This document shows, piece by piece, positions 53,799 to 64,000 of a DNA stretch of 64,000 nt. Each line of letters opens with the position of its first letter. Within the stretch, counting starts at the first letter, position 1. The notes under the pieces are model-generated. The model was not told the origin of the DNA and searched no databases. It saw only the letters and a list, made by a program, of their open reading frames with translations. The position numbers and the translations under genes were made by a program. The DNA is from Isoetes taiwanensis (lineage: Eukaryota > Streptophyta > Lycopodiopsida > Isoetales > Isoetaceae), in NCBI GenBank assembly GCA_021234155.1, contig JAJEKV010000014.1:20537513-20601512 (forward strand), given 5' to 3'.

Positions 53799-54544
53799 TT
53801 TTCATGTGTAGTGAACATAATGCAGAGAGAGACTTAATAACAATTTATGGTTGGTTTGTACTTTATGCAGATATGTGAGGAGCAAGCATGTCCAAGCCAG
53901 TAAAAAATGAGCAGTTTAAGTTCTCTAATGAAAGCAGAGATATAATCAAGTATCACTAAACAAATCTATAAACAATAAGGTTGTGCGTGAGTAAGGATGC
54001 AGGTTGTCTGTTATACAAACACTTTCAGAACATATCACAACAAGACGAAGTACCAGTTATGCAGAAACCTCTTCTGCGAAAACCTTTTGTACATGTTATT
54101 TCTAACCTCTTCTACATGTTCTTTCTGGATGTCAGTAGGGCAGGCTTGGGGTAGAGGTTAGGTGGTCTCAGATTGGAATTTTTTACATTGTTAGTTTCGT
54201 GGAGTGGGGAGGGGCTCGGTGAAAACACTTGTGTTTTATCAGAATGATTGGAACCTGGAGCTTCTTGATTTCGTTGCTGGCACCAAATTCCTAAGGTTTT
54301 TGTTTGGGCAGGAATCCTTCTTTTTCATGTTTTTATCGCTTGCATGTTTTATGCTTTGCACTTTGCTGGCTCGTCTTGTTTAACTATGGAATGAACCTTC
54401 TCATGCTATGGAGATAAAAGAATATGCATTTTTTTATAGTCTATGGTAACGTAACTACTAAGTGGACTTGTGATGTCAACTATATAAACTATTGTACAAA
54501 TTGTTATCCTAACATGAATAAATTTAAAACCATTAGAGATTACT
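53799..54544. other. no recognised gene
   Basis: AT-rich sequence, possibly intron of the preceding candidate. The phrase CAGTAGGGCAGGCTTGGGG (54134) recurs at 63805, just before the LINE 3' end there. Confidence 0.35.
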
Positions 54545-55079
54545 TTTGCAATTAATTTTTGGCGAGCGAGGCGGGGAGCCGCAATGTGGTAGTCGCGAGG
54601 CGATGGAGAGTCGGGAGAACATCTCACTTCAGACTCGGACCTAAATCTTGGACGGATGATGTTCCCGGCACACGTGACCATTGGAAAGGCGGTCGTCATG
54701 GAATTGATACGATCGCCCGGGTGGTCATCTTCCGCGATTGAGGCGTGCGGGCGGGTAGCCATCTGCGTCGGGGCCGGAAGTTGAAGGGGCGGCTCGTACA
54801 TTGGCCAGGGACTTGACCCGCCCTGACAAAGACCCGAAGCGTGGCTGGCCAAAGTCGGGATTACGCTGGGAACATGGAGGGCAGCGGGGTTGGTCAGGGG
54901 AAGGATCACGGGAATTTGAGGCGACCAAGCAGGGATGCGAGGCACTCCGGCCCCTCGAGTCCCCCGGGCGGCCCGGCCCCTGAGCATCCACATCTTCGCT
55001 CCCCACAGGACCACCACTACCCACGGACTGAAGTGGCGATGCATGCCACTAAATAGGGATCGTGCCCGGCGTGGTATCA

Positions 55080-55860
55080 CGGAATTGCAGAGTGGCTTTC
55101 CATGGCGAAGGGGGCGATCTCAATTCCGTCGCCATGGACATGGACCTTATCTTCCTCATGGAAACATGGGAACATCTTTGATCCTGGGCTACCTGATTTG
55201 CCGGGATACCCGGCGCTACTCCGTCTTCAATGAGTGCAGGAAGCGAGGACGGCGGAGTGCGTGTTACTACGGGCGGCCTTGGCCCAATCGGTCTCGGTGC
55301 AAAGGCTGACGGGCTGCGGATACACGTGGAGTACGAGTGCGAGCGGCGATGGCAGCCCTCTCTTTGTGGCGGCTTGCTATTTCCCACATCTTTGAAACAA
55401 CTTTTACCACCACGCGCTTGGATGTGGGCGGCGGGAGCCTATGTCGATCTATATGATGACATCTGATTAGTCTGAACAATTGGGCAGGTCATGTTGCTTG
55501 GAGATTTCAATCGGCGCAGGGGTGAGCGGATCCCAAAATTCGCACCTCTAAATTTGAGGGATGTATTGCAAATGGACCCCTTGAGATGGTTTGGCCAAAG
55601 GCGTCGGATGCCAACCGGTGACATGGTATGGCCCGGCAATTTCTTTGTTTGGCGAAGCGATATCTTTGGCACGGTCATTTGCAATGCAGCACGATGGCGA
55701 ATCCTCGGTAGCTTCACGGCAAGGCGGGGAGGGAGGGCGGCCCGGTGTAGTGGATTACGTGCTAGCGGACAAGCAATGCCTTCTCTTGATCACAAAAGCG
55801 ATTAATAGGGACGGTGGGGAGCGGGGCGGTAGACTCAGACCATCATTTTGTTCTTGCGGA
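55080..55860 (+). pseudogene. LINE APE-type endonuclease
   Basis: DLIFLMETWEH-like reading (about 55137-55175) contains the Glu-containing ETW block, then RYSVFNECRKRGRRSAC, AYVDLYDDI, VMLLGDFNRRRGERIPKF (the GDFN block, about 55490-55540) and VVDYVLADKQCLLLI. The final SDH block is not readable. Frame changes occur at least three times. Confidence 0.75.
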
Positions 55861-56319
55861 TAGATTGGCCGGGGCCAACCAGAGGCACCCATTGCTAACA
55901 CCCCATGTACCCGCGGTTGCGTGCGGACTATGATCATCGCGGCGGTCTATGCGAGGATGCTTGAGCATGAGCTGCGGGAGTCTGCAACTCCCCCACTTCA
56001 GCGGCGAGGCGCCCGGTGAACCGGCTCCTTAGAGGGTAGGGGCGGATGCTTTGGGAGAGGCTCTCGGCTCGGCGATCCACGGGGGCTGCAGCCACCTTCC
56101 CCACAATCAGCGGTTCGATGGCCGAGATGCCGGGGAGCTGAAGCGATGGCTCGCCAAGTCTGGACCCACCATTAGCGCGGACCCGGCCAGTCAATCGCTC
56201 CTTCCTCCAAGACCAAAGAAAGCGGGTACCTTCTGAACTCGGCCCAGCAGATGTTTGGTCTTCTAGGCCCCAGCCACCCCTAGGGCTTATACGGAGAAAG
56301 GTCTTGAGTAAGCTGCTTT

Positions 56320-57310
56320 GACCCACGAGGAAATATTACCCGGAACAATGGGTGAGATACTTGCGGCGTTGTATGACCCAATGGGGGCCGGGCACCGGTA
56401 CCTCCTTGACGGCCTAGCATGGTCATTCTTGAAGGGATGTCATAATGGGCACCTGCAGCCTCGCTAATGGGAAGGCAGACAGATTTGGATGGTATGCGGT
56501 AGAGGCTCTCAAGTGGGCGGGCCCCCAATGGTGTCGGTTCTCACGGCACTCTTCAACGGGGCATTGCAAGAAGGCTTCCCCGCCTTTGGACTACCGGTAG
56601 AGTTGTGCCCATATACAAAGCGGGGGACCCCCACGGTGACCAACTATCGTACCATTATGGTGGGTTACTGTCTTTGCCAAGTTGCTTAGGGATTCTTGGC
56701 CCGATACTGGCGAGGATGGAGAATCGCGGGCTCTCCGCTATGGCGGGCTTGCCCCCGGCATTCTACTATTGACCATATCTTCACTCTGCGAACACTCATA
56801 GAAGATAGCGGAATCAGCGCCCGGAATCTATCTTGTTGCTTTGTGGATTTGTAAAGGCTTTTGACCGCGATTGCTTACCGGGATAAGTTGTGGGATAGGC
56901 CCGGGACTGACTAGGGACCCCGTCGACTTCTGCAGGGGAATGCCATATCTGAGGACTATCTGAGGCTTGCTCCGTTAGTCTCCTGCTTGTCGGGAGAGCC
57001 GTTGTTAGTAGCATTGAGGTGCGCCCGGGGCTGCCCTCTATCGGCGGCTCTTGGCTTGTACATTGACCAGCTAGAAGAATGGCTAGGCCGAGCAGGCTCG
57101 GTTGATGCACCACATAATCGGCAACTCATATATCTTTGATGATGTTGACCTGCTGCATATACCCGGGGAGGACATGCAAGCGCCACCTAGATGCTTTGGA
57201 CACTACGCCCAATTCAGCGACATGAGAGTTAACTTGGCCCAAGACAAAGGTGCTGCTGGTCCCCATCATCCCGGCATCCGCCTTCCCTCATTCACTTACC
57301 GGGGGGGGTA
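56320..57310 (+). pseudogene. LINE reverse transcriptase
   Basis: Blocks in order: LTALFNGALQEGFPAFGLPV, TVTNYRTIMVGY, STIDHIFTLRTLIEDS, CCFVDL (palm Asp), a V-R-PG-L-PS turn, and YIFDDVDLLHIPGEDMQ for the (F/Y)xDD box, then MRVNLAQDK. These match non-LTR RT. Stops and shifts separate them, so it is inactive. The palm block between 56860 and 56960 is the worst preserved. Confidence 0.8.
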
Positions 57311-57559
57311 GTGGAGGTGGCTCCGATCTTACTATAAGTATTTGGGCATTGAGTTTTCTACCACACATTGGGATGCATCCATCCAGGTTCACAGTCCGCT
57401 GCGGGCTGGAAAGCCACGTATGCAATGCAAAACTTGATCCTAAGGTAGAACTTTGTATGCATGGGGTCACCCGGGCACACTTGTTGGGGCCTTGGTTGAA
57501 CGGTCCTCCTCTATGGGGCCGAAGTGTGGGGGCAGTGATATCCCTCACCACTTGGAGCG

Positions 57560-58140
57560 ATCTAGAGCATGTCTGAGAAGGCCTTCTTGGCGGAGGGCGG
57601 GGTAGCCGCGGTCCCCATATCGAGATCTTGCTCCGGGGAGGCAGGCTTCCTTCCATTAGAGGAGAACATATTTGGGCGTCACATTATTACTTCGAGAAGG
57701 TGGTGGCTATGGATGAAGCCCGGCTGCCCACCCCTTGCTTTGGCGATGGCGATGGGCCCGGCGACTCAAAAGCCTCTTTGGAAAGGCAAAAACAAGCCCG
57801 GTGGTTTCGCTATGGAATATGCGGGCACCACGGATGTGGACCCGGTGCGCCCGAAGAGCGTCTTTGCCTTGAAGCGATGCTTGGATGCGCTTCATGGCCA
57901 AGCTTTGGGATCGCGAAAGCTCTGTCACATGTCAAGGTGGCAAATTACTCGGGAGAGGTTAATCCCATGCTCACGAGGGCCCACACCACTACTGCGCATC
58001 CATCTACCCATGAAAAAAGCTGCACCGGTGATTGCTTCCATTACGCCGCAGGTGCACACCACCTCCGCGTGAGGCGAGGGAGATGGATTTGGGGCAGCTG
58101 GCGTGAGGGCGAGTCTGTCGATCGCATCAGCAGAGCCATT
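57560..58140 (+). pseudogene. LINE ORF2 C-terminal region
   Basis: An open 171-codon frame (57628-58143) is rich in Cys, His and Gly (WFRYGICGHHGCGPGAPEE) and ends shortly before the 3' UTR. The position fits the C-terminal segment of LINE ORF2; the Cys/His spacing does not match a standard CCHC knuckle exactly. Confidence 0.45.
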
Positions 58141-58517
58141 TGAGGATGAAAGTCCGCCCTCGGGCTGTCCGGCGTCTGAGCATATCCGGTATGCCGATTA
58201 GTTATTACCCCATCGGGCCTTGCATGAGCCTAAAGCCGACCTCACGTAGGCTTGTTGGGATCATACCTCGGGGAGGTAATGAATCTGTGGACTTCGATTA
58301 TGCCCCAGTCAGGCATTAACCTCAGGTACTTGTGATTATGTATATAAGCGTGCGGTATGTCGGCATCCTTATTGCTACTAAGGTTTTCCCCGAAAACCCG
58401 CCGGTGAGGGTTTTTTAATCACGGTAGTAATCGCTCGCTTTGCTCTCTCTTTTACTTGGGTCCCATAGGCCAGTTGGTCTCCGTGGACGATAAAATCATA
58501 TTCTATTCTATTCTATT
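58141..58517 (+). other. LINE 3' UTR with hairpin and ATTCT tail
   Basis: GGGATCATACCTCGGGGAGG (58258), a hairpin GAAAACCC-loop-GGGTTTTTT (58392-58418), GGGTCCCATAGGCCAG and CGTGGACGATAAAA, then (ATTCT)n to 58517. The hairpin plus end motif are the parts most conserved among copies, as expected of an RT recognition site. Confidence 0.75.
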
Positions 58518-60090
58518 TACTCTCACAAGGCAGTAGATCACGTTACTTGACTGATGGTCTTGCAATCATGAAGACTAAGATCCAAGTGCTACAAGAGAAT
58601 ATCTACGTGTACTAGGGCAGTTTGACTTAATTTCTAAGACTTGGATCTGCACGTAATAGTTACTTAAACTAGCCTACCTCGATAGGAATACTGCAGTAAA
58701 CGTTGCTTTAATTGTTTTATCTAGGAACTAAAATAAATCATAATATATTTATTCAAGCATGTTCATCCATGTGTCAAGAAGCAAGTCTTTCTCTTTCTCC
58801 ACACTAAAAATATAGGGATGATCCTTTTCAACAATTGGAAAGAGTTTACAATTGCAAAAAGACCGTTTGGAAATTTTATCATCAGGATTTAATGGATTTA
58901 CTTGCAAAAATGCGGGACAGCAAGCATCAATGGTTAATGATAGGGGAATCATATTTGGATAGACCATCTTGATTAATGCGAATTAGAGACTGTTGATTTG
59001 AATCGAATGACTATAGATAGGATAGATGGCCTCGCCGGGGAATCATGTGTAGTAGTTTGACCTAGTCATATACAGGGACACTGAAAAAATTGCTGATACA
59101 AGAAAGTGCAAGGTAAAACAAAAACACAATAGATTAGCTGATTGCAACAGATCGTTTTGCAGGCATGTAACATGTTTGCATTTAGCATATCATTTTGCAG
59201 ATTATGTAATTTGTTTTCACATATCAGACGTGAAGTGTGAGCCAGACCATGTACCTCTGATTGCTCATATCGCCGGGTTTGCTAAGGTATAGAAACTGCT
59301 AAGGCTAAACCATCAAATGTTTTTAGCGTCTTACATACGCTACTACGAGCGGGTTTACACTTCGATAAGCATATTTAATGGCTTTCGGGTTGCATAAGTT
59401 AAGCCCACAATGATTGTTGAACTTGACTAGATTAGTGGAGCGACTAAGTCGCGATGTTTAAGAGTTCGTTTGATTACCGACAAACAATCGGGCGACAATA
59501 TTACTTTCTGATTATATTAGTTGTTTCTTGACTTTCGGGAACTTATATGAAATGAATTTTGCGGGAATAGCGACTCTACCAAATCAAGCTGTGAAGAAAC
59601 ACACTCTTATTTTAGGACTCGGCAAAGCGCGTACTTATAGTTCTTACTCCTCCACGATTCTTGTTATGTACACATTTTTGCTTGGGAGCCTCTTCATGTG
59701 AATCATTTTGTTTTTCTCTATTTAAAGGGAACACCCTGCGCTTACACTCACACTTAGCGTGACTTCACCTATTCTTCCGGTAAACCGGATCCTACCTCCT
59801 ACCAAATACCAATGCCTAATGCCAGCGTCATCCCGCAGTTGTAGCAAGCACAAAGCTAGGGGCATGGCACCATATCGAGGACCATATTTACCTTACATAT
59901 CTTTGAATTGGCCCAATACGTTCTTGTTTCTCTTACGTTCTTGTTTTCTTACGCATCTGCATATATATGTAGGAGAAATAGGTATATTCATACATAATTT
60001 GCAAACATCCTCTTGCTCTTGTAATTCTTGGGAATCCCAATACACATTCTTATCCTTCATAATCGAAGGCATAGAATGATAGATTGTCGA
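58518..60090. other. no recognised gene
   Basis: AT-rich. A 72-codon minus-strand frame (58967-58749) has a coding-like composition with several Cys but no known motif. A plus-strand frame at 59759-60079 is also unassigned. No repeat from elsewhere was noticed. Confidence 0.35.
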
Positions 60091-60129
60091 TTGTCTCTTT
60101 ATGTAAAAATAAAAGCGTGTTTAGTCACT

Positions 60130-62510
60130 TTCCACATCCAACGGCGGGAGTGGTGGTTTTGTATGTCGAGCCGGGACAAACGTCCTCTGTGACATACGAG
60201 ATGACTGTGTAACCTCTTTAAGCTTTGGAAACGGACTTGTGCCCTTGTATCTCTCTCCCGTCTTTGTAACAGTCGTCCCGGATACAAAGTCCACGATTAT
60301 TGCGAATGGCACACCAAGCTCATCGGTCGAGCATATCTCTTGCCTATTGTTGTCCCTGTGACATCTATTTTAGTTGCAATGCACCTCTAGTAGAGAAAGA
60401 GATCTTTCTTGCCAAGACCTCAAACTTTCATACGTACTAATGGGAAACGGTACATTTGATAGGGCAACTAAAGATGGGAGCAGGAATACATTGTATTGCT
60501 CGATTAGATTGCATATAGAAATTTGTGCTCAAATAGGCAATATATAATCGCCCTATGCCAAATGATGGTTCAATAGCGATGGGGTAAAGGTCCTTTGATG
60601 AACCTTCTTGAGTACGCTTGGAGATGGAGATGATCATCTCTTTAGTGATAATAGCGTTTCCCGATTGCCACACAATGTTAAGGGTGCTTGGCCATCATAC
60701 TCAAGCTTTGCCTTCATTTCTAAAAGCTGCTTCTTACGTCAAAACTGAAGAAAATCGAAGACATTAGCAAAATATATTAATCACGAAATAAAAATTTTCT
60801 TCAAAAGATGACACGCAAAGCTTCTGGACAATCTTGATTCTTTTGAAAGCAACCCCAAGCTCTTTCTTGTTTGACACTACCAGATATTTCTGTAAAAGGT
60901 TATTTTGAGTGTTAGAAATGCAATAATCAACTGCCGGAGGACGATTGAAAAAACAACACCTCTATATCCTTGGTTGAATATTTTTCATGAGCCACCAAGT
61001 CCACCTTACTAGCATCCTATAGAAGGACCAATTCGATGTTGAAAAGCGATAATACTCACTAAAGCTTATAATCAGCACTCCACGGTATGTGCTTTCAAGT
61101 CATATCTTAGATCTATCGCTAAGCCAACACATTCAATCCATCCATGTGAGCATTCAATTTCAGCATCCCAACAATCTGGCGCATAGTGAGCCATTTCATT
61201 GGCTAAATGTTGTGAGCGTGGCTGTTCTTATCAATACCAAAGGGAAGTAAGAAACAAATGCGTCAGCCCAATGAAATACCCCAGCGTCTCATTGTTGATT
61301 ATACCACGAGAGAAAGCGATTATGAGAAGAAATGGTATAAAGAATCATTACAATAAGAACACAAAAATTACTTTCTCCTTGGCTTCTCCAAGGTGAGGAT
61401 TTAGTAGGGCCTTTCATTGTTGTCTGTTCATCCCTTGGATATAAAAGGAACTCTAAGATCAGCTCTGAGGCTTGAATTTTGGATGTGATTTATCATTTGG
61501 ATCAACAAAATGTTCAATTTCAGCAAAGAGTAAACTCCGCGGACTCTTAGTAGCCCTTGCCTTGGTGCAATCTGCAAAGATGCAAGTCAAAATGACTTGT
61601 GTTTATGTATCAAACAATTTTTTTCTTAACACATGCACCTTAACATGGCCGGATGTGATCTTTGAATTAAGTGTCAACCTCATTCTGAAATGCTTGACCA
61701 ATTTGTCTTTAGCGGCAAATGGAAGTTTGTTTCCATTATAATAGTATAGATCTTTAAAGTTTACAAAAGTTCCACAGGCGGTTTACGATTTAAGAAGTAC
61801 CTACATGGACAAATAAGCAGTTTGTATAGCGAGAGTTGAAATTGCAGCGATAAACATGTACAAATTAAAAAAGCTTGCGTACCAGGCAAGGTCCTGTTGG
61901 GCCAATGGAGGTCATAAACATTAAGTTAAAGGGGAATGGATCAGAGGTCATTCTCGCCCGTTTACGGAGCCTTGATTCCATACTCTTTAATCTTTTTGAC
62001 CAAGGCTGTTAAATTCGGTGTCAACTCATCTAAAAGTCGCCAAAACGGCTCAATTCATGCTTTTTTTCTTGTGGCATGTTTGGATTCTTTTCAAGGTTTC
62101 TTTAACATAATCTTTAAGAAGGTGGTCTGCCCTAAAGCAAGAGCCTTCTTTCTCATCTTTAACCATAAGATCGGTGAACTTATCCACATGACCTGATGCC
62201 TTAAAACAACCGGGGGTAACACGGGGGCAATCTAATTCCGGCATATTCTCCTCGAACAAATCTTTGTGGGTAAAATGACATGCAAATTATAAAGGAATCC
62301 AAGTGAAGCTAAACCTAATTCTAGAGCAAGATGATTTCCAAAATTACAAAAGGAAAATAGGTTACTGTCTCAGGAGGGCAAGAACATTGGCTTTAAGCTG
62401 CGCATCTGGAGGTCCATAATCCTTATAAACGGTGACCTACTCGATAAATCTTGAATGGCGGAGATAGAAGAGTCTTCTTTCAATGCATTTTGTGTGCCTG
62501 CGAAAACTTT
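60130..62510 (-). pseudogene. glycyl-tRNA synthetase pseudogene with introns
   Basis: Minus strand, N- to C-terminal order, matches eukaryotic class II glycyl-tRNA synthetase, which charges tRNA-Gly: DYGPPDAQLKANVLAL (62.4 kb), ENMPELDCPRVTP and ASGHVDKFTDLMVKDEKEGS (62.2), RLLDELTPNLTALVKKIKEY (62.0), FVNFKDLYYYNGNKLPFAA and IGQAFQNEV (61.7), EIEHFVDPNDKSHPKF (61.5), NNETLGYFIG (61.3), [18 protein letters not shown] and GWIECVG (61.15), VDLVAHEKYSTKD (61.0), NKKELGVAFKR (60.87), EPSFGIGR (60.56), TGTTIGKRYAR and ELGVPFAIIVDF (60.33), ISYVTEDVCPGSTYKTTTPA (60.16). AT-rich gaps with AG acceptors between pieces show retained introns. Single-base shifts, stops (for example in the 61.5-kb exon) and motif 2 FRNE changed to FQNE show inactivity. 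Motif 3 is intact. The N-terminal WHEP part is not visible. Confidence 0.9.
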
Positions 62511-63885
62511 CCACGGAATGCATACGGGTTGGCAATGAAAGAGCCCACAGAGCATTTCATTTGTCTAGCCATAGGTTTTGGTGTGTATATGTTCAATGCT
62601 TGAGAATGCACTTCCTTTTAAGTCTTAGGTATAAGAATCTTAAAACTTACTAAAGAAAACGAGCAAATGCCATCTTCTGCGCAAGAGCTTGTCTCGACAA
62701 GCTGGCTTAAGATCTTGACTGACACCATCGACATCGAGAGGAAAAGTAAGCCATTAGGCGTGGAGCAGCGGGCAAGCATTCTCCTCCCCAGCGCCAATAC
62801 GCGCATTTGGAATTTCCCTTAATTTTTACTTGTGACCGTCGATTAAATCTAGCGATGGAAAGTGCATCCCGCGTGGAAAAAGTCCTAGTTGGCGGCAAGC
62901 GTGGACACTCTACAAGTGCTTCAAAGTGTCCACTTGCGTTTGTGCTAGCGTGCTAAAAAAGAGAGCTGCATAGTGCGTGTTTTATCACAAGTCTAAGCAA
63001 ATGTCACGATTGAAGAGCGAAACACAAGAAACCATCTTCATTTAGGAAAATATGACATGAGCTGTCGCGATTCCTTTGGAAAAACATGGCATCACGGATG
63101 CTTGCACATCGTCATATAACTCCACGAGGCGGATGCTTGCACATGCGGCGTTAGGGATGGAAATTAAAAATCCACGGGGAAGGTTGAAACTAACAGATTT
63201 GGTAGTACCTAAATGACAAAGCAAGACTAGAATGATGAAAGAGTTTGTTGAGAAACCAATGATGAATGTTTTGACATTCAATTATGTCGATGGACCGGGT
63301 ACCATGATAACATTTTGATCTAATTAAGGATATTACCACGACAATCTTTAGTTATAAATATATTCATGTTAAGCATTTTTGAATCATACCTTGATCCTAA
63401 GATGATGCAAAGCGAGAGAGGAAAATGAGCATGTTTCTTTTAAGTGCCATTGATATGCGGCAATTATGAAAAATGCGAGAACAAAAGAATACAAAATGTA
63501 TCTTAAGGAATGGCGATACCGTCAATTCCGTTTAAGGAAATAGTGCGATATTACGAGCGAGGTTCCCCTTGTTGCTTATATCCTTGGAAATAAGTCTAGA
63601 ATGCACCAATTTCCCACCTTTAATTTGAGGCGGTTCTCAATACCCATTACATTGATGCGAGTTAAAGACAAAGGTTTCGACATCAGATTCAATAGCATTG
63701 AGGGCTTAGAACTCTAGAATAGATCTTTAAAAGTGGATATACATAGCAAAGAATGAAGGAAGGAAAAATCATATTTGAAAGCCCAGAGTAGAACTGTATT
63801 TAGCAGTAGGGCAGGCTTGGGGCAAAGGAGGGTGGCGACAAAAGGAAGAAAGGTAAGATGAGATGTGACAGAAATTAAAAAGCAA
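62511..63885. other. GlyRS 5' flank, no recognised gene
   Basis: The N-terminal exons of the synthetase would be expected here on the minus strand; stretches near 62640-62830 are GC-richer but I could not align them with a WHEP domain. Nothing else recognised. Confidence 0.35.
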
Positions 63886-64000
63886 GAATAAAATAGATTT
63901 TTTAATGTCCATGGAGACCAAGAGGTCATGGGACACATACAATAGGCTAGTACAACCATTACTACTAGGATTAAAAAAAACCCATCGCAGGTCACTTATA
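63886..64000 (-). mobile_element. LINE 3' end running off the window
   Basis: Read on the minus strand: GATGGGTTTTTTTTAATCC, GTAGTAATGG, TGTGTCCCATGACCTC and CCATGGACATTAAAAAAT, then an A/T-rich tail. It is a mutated copy of the 3' end at 58.4-58.5 kb; the body would lie beyond position 64000. Confidence 0.6.

Larger units (their letters stand above)
54545..58517 (+). mobile_element. GC-rich LINE, nearly full-length ORF2 region
   Basis: Endonuclease, RT, C-terminal region, 3' UTR and ATTCT tail follow each other on the plus strand, all frameshifted. GC content changes sharply at about 54.55 and 58.5 kb, which marks the insertion. The 5' border is set only by composition. Frames on the minus strand in this interval are antisense artefacts. 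The shared 3' motifs tie it to the elements ending at 4.9, 48.1 and 63.9 kb. Confidence 0.8.

Noticed and set aside
54406-55080. 224-codon and other long minus-strand ORFs opposite the GC-rich LINE
   Set aside because: High GC makes antisense frames open. The plus strand carries recognisable endonuclease and RT blocks.

Overview
The window looks like nuclear DNA of a land plant with a large, repeat-rich genome. The supports are one intact six-exon SWEET sugar-transporter gene whose middle exons (37, 217, 162, 120 nt) have sizes I know from plant SWEET genes, retroelements primed by initiator tRNA-Met, a chromodomain Ty3 element, L1-like LINEs, and decayed plant-type genes. A non-seed plant such as a fern is my guess; nothing in the window fixes the species. 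Most of the sequence is old transposon debris with frameshifts, so few open frames are real genes.

Layout. 1-2.9 kb: AT-rich DNA with a diverged direct repeat and a Helitron-like 3' end. 2.9-11.3 kb: one LTR retrotransposon (LTRs, PBS, polypurine tract, near-perfect target duplication) carrying two later insertions: an ORF1-only LINE inside its left LTR and a 5'-truncated chromovirus in opposite orientation. 13.7-14.7 kb: short same-strand fragments resembling unrelated genes (short-chain dehydrogenase, leucine-rich repeat, possible agmatine deiminase), suggestive of gene-fragment capture. 15.4-18.85 kb: the SWEET gene between two half copies of an inverted-repeat element capped by a GC palindrome; further copies lie at 20.3 and 29.9 kb. 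19.4-20.3 kb: an 82-bp tandem repeat and a dispersed 120-bp repeat. 20.9-23.2 kb: unrecognised same-strand ORFs, one cysteine-rich, two with overlapping boundaries. 24.3-26.1 kb: a decayed LINE.

26.6-36.3 kb: dispersed repeats, a GGATAT microsatellite, a candidate two-exon gene start on the minus strand (31.4-31.6 kb) and a retroposon-like insertion with a 25-bp target duplication. 36.7-43.1 kb: a degenerate Ty3/gypsy element with gag, protease, RT, RNase H and integrase in order, followed by an unassigned 353-codon ORF. 46-48 kb: more of the 33-36 kb repeats. 48.1-48.4 kb and 63.9-64.0 kb: minus-strand 3' ends of LINEs related to the long GC-rich LINE at 54.5-58.5 kb. 60.1-62.5 kb: a minus-strand glycyl-tRNA synthetase pseudogene that still shows its exon-intron layout.

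Only the SWEET gene is intact and recognised. Nothing in the window forms an operon or pathway; the relations between features are those of nested insertion, fragment capture and repeat amplification.
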